Assembly: GCA_041580235.1 (NCBI GenBank)
Contig: JBFGEG010000021.1
Location: forward strand, 1 to 43,851
Source: JADFOJ01 sp041580235
GTDB lineage: Bacteria > Planctomycetota > Phycisphaerae > Phycisphaerales > SM1A02
Length of the DNA: 43,851 nucleotides
Direction of reading: 5' to 3'
Shown: piece after piece, positions 31,851 through 39,444 of the stretch
Layout: every line of letters starts with the position of its first letter
Numbering within the stretch: position 1 is the stretch's first letter
Notes under the pieces: generated by a model
The model's database searches: none
What the model saw: only the letters and a program-made list of their open reading frames with translations
What the model was told of the DNA's origin: nothing
Made by a program: the position numbers and the translations under genes

Positions 31851-32582
31851 ATGGATCCGCGACAGGCACGCGGTGGGTTTACGCTTGTCGAGCTCGTGAT
31901 CTCCCTGTCGGTGGTGGGCGTGTTGCTGGTGATCCTGCTGCCCGCCCTGTCCTCGGCGCGGATGTCGAGCCGCCGTGCTCTCTGCGCCGCCAACCAGCGG
32001 GTGCTCGGCGAGGCGTGGACCGGCTACCTGGAGTCCAACCAGGGCTGTTTCCCGGTGCTCTACGACCAGGCGGCGTGGATGTACGGCGGCGTGCGATTCT
32101 CGCGGGTGGATGGCGCTGCCTTCCTCGATCACGGCCGCCCGCTCAACCGCTACCTGCCGGGGCAGCACCTGGCGATTCCGGCCGAGGAGCTGTTCCACTG
32201 CCCCGGCGATCGCGGGATCACGGGGGAGCACAGCGGGGTCGGCACCGGGCGCCGCACCGCCTACGAGGCCTTCGGTACCAGCTACCGCGCCAACACGCAG
32301 CTCATCGGTCCGAAGTCCGACGGGGTGTGGGCCAACCAGCCGTTGCCTCGCGCGGCGATCACGACCGCGGCCTCCCGTCTCGTGGTGATGGGTGACGCCG
32401 CGTGGTACGAGGTGCGGGAGGGCACGGGCCGTCTCGCCGCGTGGCACGGAGCGCCCGATGCCGGCAACATGCTGTTCCTCGACGGTTCGGTGCGTTTCGT
32501 GACGATTGAGCCCAGACCCGACGTCGGCGCGGCCGTGTTCGATCCGCTGGCACCGGACCTGCTTTTCCCGAGAGGCGAATAG
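31851..32582 (+). CDS. Prepilin-like protein (type II / DUF1559-like)
   Basis: The 243-aa protein starts MDPRQARGGFTLVELVISLS, with the prepilin signal G|FTLVE (cleavage after G9) and a single long hydrophobic N-helix. The rest is a globular domain with a C-terminal NMLFLDGSVRFV segment like the planctomycete H-X9-DG class of DUF1559 prepilin-like proteins, and cysteines that could form one disulfide (CPGD). Such proteins are surface pseudopilins or secretion components; many copies per genome are usual. It stands alone here, without assembly genes. Stop 32580-32582; the gatB stop is 33 bases away, convergent. Confidence 0.87.
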   Translation: MDPRQARGGFTLVELVISLSVVGVLLVILLPALSSARMSSRRALCAANQRVLGEAWTGYLESNQGCFPVLYDQAAWMYGGVRFSRVDGAAFLDHGRPLNRYLPGQHLAIPAEELFHCPGDRGITGEHSGVGTGRRTAYEAFGTSYRANTQLIGPKSDGVWANQPLPRAAITTAASRLVVMGDAAWYEVREGTGRLAAWHGAPDAGNMLFLDGSVRFVTIEPRPDVGAAVFDPLAPDLLFPRGE

Positions 32583-32615
32583 AGGAACCGGGGATCAGGA
32601 GAGTGAGCCGCCCGC

Positions 32616-34136
32616 TCATCCCCGCAGCTTCTCGGTGAGCTTCTCTCCGGCCTGCTTCGCGTCGGCCTGGCCCTTGCTGATCTTCATGACCTCACCCACG
32701 AGGCGACCGAGCGCGGCTCTCTTGCCGGCGCGGAAATCGTCGGCGGCCGCGGGCTGGGCGGCGACGGCCTGGTCGCACCAGGCGTCCAGCTGGCCGACGT
32801 CCGTGACCTGCAGCAGCCCATGTGCTTCGGCGACCGTGTGCGCAGGCTGGTCGGTCTCGCACAGCAGCCCGAACAGCTCGTCGGCGGCCGACGAGCCGAT
32901 CTCGTTGCCTTCGCGAAGCGCGATGACCCCCGCCACCTGGTCGGGGCCGATCCCCAGCTCGTGCACGCCGACCCCGCGCTCGTTGGCCAGCCGGGCCCCG
33001 ACGTTGAGCAGGAGCTTCGCGCACGCCGACGCCGGCCCGGCGCCGCCGTCGGCGCGTTGATCACGCACCGACTCGAGGCACCGCTCGAAGAACACGCTCA
33101 CGTCGCGATCCTCCGTGAGCGCCTCGGCGTTGGGGGCGGAGAGCCCGTAGTCGTCGCGGTACCGTGCGCGGCGCTGCATGGGCAGCTCCCCGATGCGCCC
33201 GGCGATCTCCTGTCGCCACGCGTCGTCCACCTCCACCGGCAGCAGGTCGGGATCCGGGAAGTACCGGTAGTCGTGCGCTTCCTCCTTCTCCCGCTGCAGG
33301 ACGGTCATCTGCCGGCTGTCGTCCCACCCCCGCGTGCTCTTGAGACCCGCCGCCATCGTGATGCCGTCGGACTGCCACGCCTCCACCTGGCGCCGGTGCT
33401 CGTAGTCGATGGCGTCGCGAATGGCGCGGAACGAGTTGAGGTTCTTGATCTCCACGATGGGCGTGGCGTATTCGCGGCCGCCCCCCGTGTCGATGATCAC
33501 GTTGACGTTCGGCTCGAACCGCATGTGGCCGCGTTGCATGATGCCCTCGCTGACGCCGAGGCTGCGGCAGATGTTCCGCAGCTCGCGGGCGAAGGTCACG
33601 GCGTCCTCGGAGTGGCCTAGATCGGGGTGGGTGACGATCTCCAGCAGCGGTGTGCCCGCCCGATTGAGATCCACGAGCGAGCCGTCATAGGGGTGCCCGC
33701 CGGGAAGCTCGTGGCCCAGCTTGCCGGTGTCCTCCTCCAGGTGGGCGCGAATGATGCCGACCCTCGTCGTGGCATCGTCGGCGCCCGGAATGCTCAGCTC
33801 CCCGTCGAAGCACAGCGGCAGGTCGTACTGGCTGATCTGGTAGCCCTTGGGCAGGTCCGGATAGAAGTAGTTCTTCCGGTCCCACTTGCTGAAGCGGGCG
33901 ATCGTGCAGTTCAGCGCGATGCCGACCATCACGGCCATCTCCACCGCCCGGCGGTTCATCACCGGCAGCGCTCCCGGCAGCGCCGCCACCACCGGATCGA
34001 TCAGCGAGTTGGGCTCGGCGTCGAAGCAGTCGGGGTGAGCGACGTTGGCCGAACGGCTGAACATCTTGCTGCGTGTGGCCAGCTCGACATGGATCTCCAT
34101 GCCGATCTTGAGACTCGTGGACACGACCTCCGGCAT
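32616..34136 (-). CDS. gatB: Aspartyl/glutamyl-tRNA(Asn/Gln) amidotransferase subunit B
   Basis: The 506-aa protein from ATG 34136 (MPEVVSTSLKIGMEIHVELATRSKM) is a complete GatB: the kinase-like core segments KNYFYPDLPKGYQISQYD, HLEEDTGKL, DLNRAGTPLLEIVTHPD, and the C-terminal YqeY-like tail (VGEVMKISKGQADAKQAGEKL). GGGGAG upstream supports the start. It amidates misacylated Glu-tRNA(Gln) or Asp-tRNA(Asn) together with GatC and GatA, which are not in this window. The diadenylate-cyclase-like gene ends 16 bases upstream, so the pair is likely one operon. Confidence 0.95.
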   Translation of the reverse strand: MPEVVSTSLKIGMEIHVELATRSKMFSRSANVAHPDCFDAEPNSLIDPVVAALPGALPVMNRRAVEMAVMVGIALNCTIARFSKWDRKNYFYPDLPKGYQISQYDLPLCFDGELSIPGADDATTRVGIIRAHLEEDTGKLGHELPGGHPYDGSLVDLNRAGTPLLEIVTHPDLGHSEDAVTFARELRNICRSLGVSEGIMQRGHMRFEPNVNVIIDTGGGREYATPIVEIKNLNSFRAIRDAIDYEHRRQVEAWQSDGITMAAGLKSTRGWDDSRQMTVLQREKEEAHDYRYFPDPDLLPVEVDDAWRQEIAGRIGELPMQRRARYRDDYGLSAPNAEALTEDRDVSVFFERCLESVRDQRADGGAGPASACAKLLLNVGARLANERGVGVHELGIGPDQVAGVIALREGNEIGSSAADELFGLLCETDQPAHTVAEAHGLLQVTDVGQLDAWCDQAVAAQPAAADDFRAGKRAALGRLVGEVMKISKGQADAKQAGEKLTEKLRG

Positions 34137-34152
34137 CGACCGCTCCCCGGCG

Positions 34153-35016
34153 TTACCCGCTTGTCTCGAAGCTGGCCACGAGCCGGCCGGCACGCCACAC
34201 GCGGACCGTTCCGTCCGACTCGCTGACCGTGACCGCGATGGACTTCGTGTTGGCGGTGATGCCCGCCGCCGCCGCGTGACGCGCGCCGAGGCCCGAGGGC
34301 AGCCCCTCGCTCAAGCCGACCTTGATCCGTGCCCCCGCCGTCTCCACGACGCCGTTGCCGCGAATGATGAACGCGCCGTCGAGTGAGCTGTACTCCTTGA
34401 CCGTCTCCGTCATCCGCTCGTCGAGAATGTTGCGCTCCCGCTCGTCGTAGCCCTTGAACGGGTTGAGGATCATCTGCTCCGAGTGCTCGAGCACCTGCTT
34501 CGCGGCGCCGACGATCAGCAGTGACCCGACCCGGCGGCCCTCGCGGCCGTGCTGGCCCAGGTCAAGGGCCAGGTCGAGCACGCGGTGAAAGACCGCCCGC
34601 TTGATGTGCTCGTCGATCGAGGGTTGCTCGGTCGTGTCGAAGAGCTCGTACTCAGCCCCGATCGTCATCACCACCACCGAGTCGATCCGCGAGCGAAACG
34701 GGCCGGTGAGGAAGATCACCGTGTCGCCGAGGTCGATGATGCGGTTGGACAGGGCGATGATCGCGGCCAGCTTGACCTGCCCGAAGCGGTCGAGCGTGAC
34801 GCGGGGCACGCGGATCGTCGTCGGGTTGGATTCGGCGAACCTCTCGGCCAGCGCCTCCTCCGACTCGTCGCGGGCGACGAGCACGGTGCGGGGCGGCACG
34901 GCATCGAGGTCGGGAAGTGCATCCACGTACACCACGATGGCGCGGGCGTTGCTGGATTGGGCCAGGGTCACCGCAGACTCCAGCAGCAGACGCGAAACAC
35001 GCTTGGCATCCGACAT
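34153..35016 (-). CDS. Diadenylate cyclase-like (DisA_N) protein
   Basis: The 287-aa protein from ATG 35016 has a C-terminal DisA_N domain: DGAFIIRGNGVVETAGARIKV with the DGA motif at residues 213-215, and GLGARHAAAAGITANTKSIAVTVSESDG. In CdaA and DisA the second motif is RHR; here it is R246-H247-A248, so the second arginine is missing. The first ~150 residues (AIVVYVDALPDL, TVIFLTGPFRSRIDSVVVMTIG) form a Rossmann-like domain reminiscent of the archaeal CdaZ layout rather than the membrane-bound CdaA. Such enzymes make c-di-AMP from ATP; activity here needs testing. It precedes gatB on the same strand by 16 bases and is divergent from a cyclophilin by 20 bases. Confidence 0.8.
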   Translation of the reverse strand: MSDAKRVSRLLLESAVTLAQSSNARAIVVYVDALPDLDAVPPRTVLVARDESEEALAERFAESNPTTIRVPRVTLDRFGQVKLAAIIALSNRIIDLGDTVIFLTGPFRSRIDSVVVMTIGAEYELFDTTEQPSIDEHIKRAVFHRVLDLALDLGQHGREGRRVGSLLIVGAAKQVLEHSEQMILNPFKGYDERERNILDERMTETVKEYSSLDGAFIIRGNGVVETAGARIKVGLSEGLPSGLGARHAAAAGITANTKSIAVTVSESDGTVRVWRAGRLVASFETSG

Positions 35017-35036
35017 GCCTCTAGCATACCGATGGA

Positions 35037-36077
35037 ATGTGGTTGCTCGTGTCGATTGCATGTGCGGCGGCGGCGGCCCAGGAGTCGCCGCTGAGCCCCG
35101 AGCGTCTCTACAACGGCGTGGGCCGGCCGCTCATGGTGACCGTCGAGGTGCCGCCCGGCACGGACGCCTCGCTCGCCTTCCTGGACGCCTCCGGCGAGCT
35201 GCTGGCACCACCGCGGACCGTCACGCGAGGACGCGTCGACCTGAGACGCGTGCTGCCCGCCGTCGAGGAGATCCGCCGTGTCTGCTACGTGCAGTGCCTG
35301 GCCGCCGGCCAGCCGACCGGCTCGGCCCTCGTCATCCAGCCGATGCTCTCGCGTCTGGAGCCGCGGACCGAGACGGCCCAGCGCCCCGACGGCACGCCGT
35401 ACACGCGGATCACGGGCTGGGGGCCCGAGCCGCCCGGCACGCCGCAGGAGGAGGCCCCACCCCCACAAACCCTCAGCGGCATGCGGGTCTACGCGGAGAA
35501 AGACGTGGTCCTGCGGACGTCCGAGGGCGACATCGTGCTGGCCATGCGGCCCGACGAGGCGCCCAACACGGTGTGGAACTTCCTGCGGCTCGTCGAGGGC
35601 GGCTTCTACGACGGCGTGGGTTTTCACCGCGTGGTGCCGTTGACCCGGGACGGCGATCCGTTCGTGATCCAGGGAGGTGATCCCAGCGGCCGGGGCGACG
35701 GCGGCCCGGGCTACTGGCTGCCGCTGGAGCCCAGCCGCCTGAGGCACGACTTCGGCGTCATCTCGATGGCCCGGGCCGACGCCCCCGACTCGGCGGGCAG
35801 CCAGTTCTTCATCTGCCTGTCACGAAACGGGACGGCGCGGCTCGACGGCCAGTACTGCGCCTTTGGTTACGCCGTCGAAGGCGCCGAGACCATTGGGGCC
35901 ATCGCCGGCGTGGAGCTCGCCGACGTGACCGCCGGACGCCCGGTGGATCCCCCGATCATCCGTATCGCAGAGGCCGTGCCCGCCCCGCCGCGGAACCCGG
36001 GTTCCGGCCGCCCCGACCGCCCCGTCACGGACGCCGACCGGCCGCCGGTGCCCGACACCGATCGCATTCCCCGATGA
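35037..36077 (+). CDS. Secreted cyclophilin-type peptidyl-prolyl isomerase
   Basis: The 346-aa protein starts MWLLVSIACAAAAAQESPLS, a signal peptide, followed by an unrecognised ~130-residue N-terminal part (VTVEVPPGTDASLAFLDAS) and a cyclophilin domain at about 155-290: VVLRTSEGDIVLAMRPDEAP, FYDGVGFHRVVP (the active-site Arg in FHR), GSQFFICLS and the YCAFGYAVEG end. Pro-rich tail. It would catalyse proline isomerisation of exported proteins. A second, short cyclophilin gene follows 74 bases downstream on the same strand, making a tandem pair. The start is 20 bases from that of the divergent diadenylate-cyclase-like gene. Confidence 0.9.
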   Translation: MWLLVSIACAAAAAQESPLSPERLYNGVGRPLMVTVEVPPGTDASLAFLDASGELLAPPRTVTRGRVDLRRVLPAVEEIRRVCYVQCLAAGQPTGSALVIQPMLSRLEPRTETAQRPDGTPYTRITGWGPEPPGTPQEEAPPPQTLSGMRVYAEKDVVLRTSEGDIVLAMRPDEAPNTVWNFLRLVEGGFYDGVGFHRVVPLTRDGDPFVIQGGDPSGRGDGGPGYWLPLEPSRLRHDFGVISMARADAPDSAGSQFFICLSRNGTARLDGQYCAFGYAVEGAETIGAIAGVELADVTAGRPVDPPIIRIAEAVPAPPRNPGSGRPDRPVTDADRPPVPDTDRIPR

Positions 36078-36151
36078 ATCCCGGTAGGGTGGGCGATGCG
36101 CAGCGGTTTTTCCCTCCTACCACACCGCACCGCGAGAAGGGACCCCAGACG

Positions 36152-36631
36152 ATGAGCGAGTATCCCAAGGCCGTGATCTCGACCTCCCACGGTGACATGA
36201 CCGTCGAGCTGTGGAACGACGTGGCCCCGCATCACGTGGAGATTTTTCTCAAGCTCGGCCGTGACGGCTTCTATGACAACCTGACCTTCCACCGGATCAT
36301 CCCCGAGTTCGTCATCCAGGGCGGCTGCCCGCGCGGCGACGGTACCGGTGGTCCCGGCTGGTCCGTGGACGCCGAGTTCAGCAGCCGTCCACACCAGCCC
36401 GGCACGCTCTCCATGGCCCGCTCGACCGATCCGAACTCGGCGGGCAGCCAGTTCTTCATCTGCCTGACCCGCGAGCGCTGCCAGCACCTCGACGGCGAGT
36501 ACACGGCCTTCGGTCAGGTGACCGACGGGATGGACATTGTCAAGGCGCTGGGTGGCACGGACGTCGATCCCCGCACCGGCACCCCCAAGGGTGACCCGCC
36601 GAAGCTGCTGGGTATCAAGCCGGTCGATTAG
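36152..36631 (+). CDS. Cytoplasmic cyclophilin peptidyl-prolyl isomerase
   Basis: The 159-aa protein from ATG 36152 is a minimal cyclophilin with no signal peptide: STSHGDMTVELWNDVAPHHVE, FYDNLTFHRIIPEFVIQGG, GSQFFICLT, and the W/H residues near the C-terminal YTAFGQV. The longer frame to 36074 is not supported; GAAGGGA lies about 12 bases upstream. It is tandem with the secreted cyclophilin, perhaps a duplication adapted to two compartments. A repeat element (36660-36728) begins 29 bases after the stop. Confidence 0.93.
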   Translation: MSEYPKAVISTSHGDMTVELWNDVAPHHVEIFLKLGRDGFYDNLTFHRIIPEFVIQGGCPRGDGTGGPGWSVDAEFSSRPHQPGTLSMARSTDPNSAGSQFFICLTRERCQHLDGEYTAFGQVTDGMDIVKALGGTDVDPRTGTPKGDPPKLLGIKPVD

Positions 36632-36659
36632 GCGGAGCGCGTCACTGTGCGCACGGTCA

Positions 36660-36728
36660 GACCCGGCGGATGAATCCGCCGGGTCGTACAAGAGCGAGTG
36701 TCGGCCCGGAGGGCCGTACGGAGCGCTC
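36660..36728. repeat. Bipartite palindromic repeat, copy 2 (modules A then B)
   Basis: Module A: GACCCGGCGGAT (36660-36671), loop GA, ATCCGCCGGGTC (36674-36685). Module B (36694-36728) follows after 8 nt and matches, on the other strand, 16958-16992 at 33 of 35 bases. Since module A is symmetric, B lies on opposite sides of it in the two copies if B is used for orientation. It occupies the gap between a plus cyclophilin gene and a convergent minus gene, so it could work as a bidirectional terminator-like hairpin. Confidence 0.82.
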
Positions 36729-36731
36729 AAA

Positions 36732-37565
36732 CTAGGGCCGCAATGCCGAGTAATTCCTGGGGATCTGGTACATCGTCGGCAGCAGGTAATTGCGACCGTG
36801 GTAGCGGTAGACGCGGCCGCTCACCAGCAGCGGTGATCCCGGACCCGATCGTTGCGCGTGACGCTCCATGTCCTCCAGCAGAAGACTCGGAAGCAGGATC
36901 ATCGGAGGATCATCGAGAGCGGACGCGTCCGACTCGAAGACGAATGTCCAGGCGCCGCCCGGCGTTCGCACCATCCATCCCCGGCGTCGGACCACCACGG
37001 CCCCGGGCGGCAGAAGCCCGCGCCGGGCGGAGACCGCGGAGACCGGCTCGCCTCCCGCGGCCCGGGGGGAGCGCACGACGGGACCCACGGCGCGGTCGAG
37101 ATCCTGCAGGATGGAATCGGCCGACTCCAGGTCGCGCGCCGCCGGATCCTCGACGGGCCGTGATGGGGCGACGTAGTCCACGAGCCGCGGGGCATGCGTC
37201 GGCAGGAGATAGTTGCGTCCCTGGTAGACGAAGACCTGGCCCGTCAGGTCGAAGGTGATCTCCTGCCCGGGCATCGACTGGATCAGCTGCTGCAGGTTGG
37301 CCAGCAGTGTGCACGGCAGGAGCGTCAGCTCGTGAAGCGGTGCCTCCGGCCCCACGCGGTCAAGCCGGAAGTTCCACCGGTCGGTCTCCGCGTCGTGGTG
37401 GAGGGTCCCCTTCGCCTCGACGAGGAAGCTGCCCTCCCGCAGCAGGGGGGCGGGGACCTCGAAGTTGCGGGCCACGGGGTAGGACGCGGGAGCGGTCGGC
37501 GGGGACGGTTGGGCGCCCGCCGACAACAGGGTTGTCGCCAGGAGGCAGGCACATGATGTGAACAC
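36732..37565 (-). CDS. Secreted protein with duplicated GRNYLLPT module
   Basis: The 277-aa protein begins at GTG 37565 with signal peptide MFTSCACLLATTLLSAGAQ; AGGGAGA about 9 bases ahead supports the start. It contains the same module twice: TGQVFVYQGRNYLLPTHAP (about residues 106-124) and SGRVYRYHGRNYLLPTMYQ (about 250-268), each preceded by a beta-rich ~100-residue stretch ending in a LLP-helix segment (LLPCTLLANLQQLIQS; LLPSLLLEDMERHAQ). This is an internal duplication. I recognise no family; the function is unknown. The C-terminus lies 3 bases from repeat copy 2. Confidence 0.75.
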   Translation of the reverse strand: MFTSCACLLATTLLSAGAQPSPPTAPASYPVARNFEVPAPLLREGSFLVEAKGTLHHDAETDRWNFRLDRVGPEAPLHELTLLPCTLLANLQQLIQSMPGQEITFDLTGQVFVYQGRNYLLPTHAPRLVDYVAPSRPVEDPAARDLESADSILQDLDRAVGPVVRSPRAAGGEPVSAVSARRGLLPPGAVVVRRRGWMVRTPGGAWTFVFESDASALDDPPMILLPSLLLEDMERHAQRSGPGSPLLVSGRVYRYHGRNYLLPTMYQIPRNYSALRP

Positions 37566-37761
37566 GTTGCTCGTCTCCCTGTGTCTTCTGGCCGTGGGAG
37601 GGCCGGGTGAGGGGTGGGGGCCTGTGGTCTCGATCGGTTCGCGGTCCGCGCTGGATCATCAAATTTTAGGGCGAAAGTTGCGCGTCCGAGTCGGTTCCCC
37701 CTTGCCCGCGATGCTCGTGGATTTCAAGGGCCGCGCAGGCCGCGGCCGATTGGAGGTGGTG

Positions 37762-38766
37762 ATGCGAGGCTCACTTCTGCTCCCGGCGGCCCTGGTCGCG
37801 ATCACCGTCGGCGCCGGCTGCGCGCGACCAACCAACCCGTGGGTGTATGCCGAGCCCCCGGCGGTCTCGGTCGTCAATACGTCGACGCCGGTTCAGTCCG
37901 GCAAGACGGTCATCGCGATCGCGAATTTCGAGAACCCGGACCTGCCGCAGCTCAACTGGCCGGACGTCGGCTCGGAGATGACCAGGGCCTTGCGGCGGAC
38001 GCTCTTCGCCGAGGGCGACTACGAGGTTCGGATCGCCCCGGAGATCGAGCGCCTCGCCTCCCAGCCCGGCTTCCTCAAGAAGAAGGGTGCCGATCCCGAT
38101 GACAAGCCGGTGGTCGTCGACTTCGTGGTGACGGGCAAAATCACGGACTTCCATCACACGGCGGCATTGCCAAAGGACGTCTCTCGGTGGGGTATTTTCG
38201 TGCGACGCAGCGAGGCGGTGGTGGCGATTCACTGGTTGGTCGTGGACGTCAGGGCGCACCGCGTGCTGGCCACCGACCACACCTACGGCACGGCGAAGGC
38301 GAGCCGCAAGAAAGAGGTGGCCGAGCAGTACGCGGGTATTGATTGCAGCACCTACCTGTTCTGGAACACGCCGCTGGGCCGGGCGGCTCACTCCGCGATC
38401 GACGAGACCATTGATCGTCTGCACGAGGTGGTGCCGACGCACGTGGGCGACCCCGTGATCGTCAACATGCTGGCCGCGCGAAAGGTCGCGGTCAAGGGCG
38501 GATGGTCGTGGGGCATCGCCCAGGGCCAGCAGTACTACCTCGTCGCCCGCGACGACCAGGGGACGACCCGCGGTTTCTACGATGCCGACACCGGGCGACC
38601 GCTCATGGTCAAGATCGGCGACGTCAAGCCGGACACCTCGACGGCGTGGCTCATGGGCAAGCCCGCCGACGGCATCGACCTGAGCGGAGCCGCCCTGGCC
38701 CGCAAGCCCGCGCCGCCGTCCGACGCGGACCTGGCCCGCCGCGCCGCGCTCGACGACGACGCGTGA
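37762..38766 (+). CDS. Predicted lipoprotein, CsgG/LpoB-like
   Basis: From ATG 37762 (MRGSLLLPAALVAITVGAGCARP) the protein has 334 residues with a lipobox GAGC; GGAGG five bases ahead supports this over the frame opening at 37558. TVIAIANFENPDLPQLNWPDVGSEMTRALRRTLF at about 45-75 and VDFVVTGKITDF near 115 follow the pattern of CsgG-type and LpoB-like outer-membrane lipoproteins (an N-terminal strand, then S/T-rich GxxLTxxLxxxL helix). Such proteins form secretion pores or activate peptidoglycan synthases; either is a guess. Its neighbour on the left is divergent with about 195 bases between. Confidence 0.72.
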   Translation: MRGSLLLPAALVAITVGAGCARPTNPWVYAEPPAVSVVNTSTPVQSGKTVIAIANFENPDLPQLNWPDVGSEMTRALRRTLFAEGDYEVRIAPEIERLASQPGFLKKKGADPDDKPVVVDFVVTGKITDFHHTAALPKDVSRWGIFVRRSEAVVAIHWLVVDVRAHRVLATDHTYGTAKASRKKEVAEQYAGIDCSTYLFWNTPLGRAAHSAIDETIDRLHEVVPTHVGDPVIVNMLAARKVAVKGGWSWGIAQGQQYYLVARDDQGTTRGFYDADTGRPLMVKIGDVKPDTSTAWLMGKPADGIDLSGAALARKPAPPSDADLARRAALDDDA

Positions 38767-39136
38767 CGGGAGTCCTCGATCCCGACCGCGCAGCCACCGT
38801 CGAAGTCGGCGGCGCACTCCGCGCATTCGGGGCACGGCCCCCGGCTTCCCCGCAGGATCAGGAAGTCCCTCATGCCCACGTCGCCTCGCGCCGGTGGCTC
38901 CGGCAGGTGCCGCGCTGGTCCCCGGGATCCCAGCCAGCCGGAGTTGGACGCCGGGGCGACCCCATCGACGGCAGGTGATCTTCATCGTCACCGGTCCTGG
39001 CGATCTCGCCGAGGCTGATGGACAACACGCCGCACCAACCGGGGGAAAGCAGGCCCTTTTGGGACGAAAATGGTTCCGCTCCCTTTGCCGAGCCTGCGGC
39101 GGCGGCTTATTCTTTGGCTCTTGCTGCTCCGAGGGC
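38767..39136. other. Gap between the lipoprotein gene and tRNA-Cys
   Basis: No gene is supported in these 370 bases. A minus-strand frame at 38577-38879 starts with a cysteine-containing stretch but overlaps the lipoprotein gene and has no support. The right end holds the tRNA promoter (see 39085-39113). Confidence 0.4.
39085..39113 (+). promoter_or_regulatory. Probable sigma-70 promoter of tRNA-Cys
   Basis: TTGCCG (39085-39090) and TATTCT (39108-39113) are spaced by 17 bases and match the -35 and -10 consensus at 4 of 6 positions each. Transcription would start about 17 bases before the mature tRNA. Confidence 0.5.
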
Positions 39137-39210
39137 GGCCGAGTACCCAAGTGGACTAAGGGGACGGATTGCAAATCCGTTATTCGTGGGTTCGAATCCC
39201 ACCTCGGCCT
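39137..39210 (+). tRNA. tRNA-Cys (GCA)
   Basis: The acceptor stem GGCCGAG (39137-39143) pairs with CTCGGCC (39203-39209), discriminator T at 39210. The anticodon arm ACGGA / TCCGT (39164-39168 / 39176-39180) encloses a 7-base loop with anticodon GCA at 39171-39173, specific for cysteine codons. The T arm GTGGG / CCCAC has the loop TTCGAAT. No CCA is encoded, so CCA-adding enzyme is needed. Length 74 nt. Confidence 0.95.
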
Positions 39211-39255
39211 TTGCGAGCGGGCCCCGCGGTCGGGCCCGACGAGCCGGAATCGGCG

Positions 39256-39291
39256 GGGCGGCCGTCTCGCCCGTTTTCGGGGGGCTTTTTT
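39256..39291 (+). terminator. Probable terminator after tRNA-Cys
   Basis: GGGCG (39256-39260) with CGCCC (39268-39272) and the adjacent overlapping GCCC...GGGC hairpin precede T6 at 39286-39291. The gap between tRNA and the next gene (39211-39444) shows nothing else. Confidence 0.45.
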
Positions 39292-39444
39292 GGCCACGGC
39301 CTCGCTCCCGGCCCGCGGGGAACGCCGGGCGGCCATTTTGGGGCTGGTTTTCCCGGATTGGGCCGCTCCGGAAGTCTCTTTGGGGCGTACCGTTTCGGTC
39401 GCAGGACACCGGTTAACGCCCACGGCGCCAGGGAGAAGCAGTCA

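Noticed and set aside
38577..38879. Minus-strand 100-codon frame starting with CPECAEC
   Set aside because: It overlaps the lipoprotein gene by about 190 bases and has no ribosome site or known relative; a few cysteines alone are not enough.
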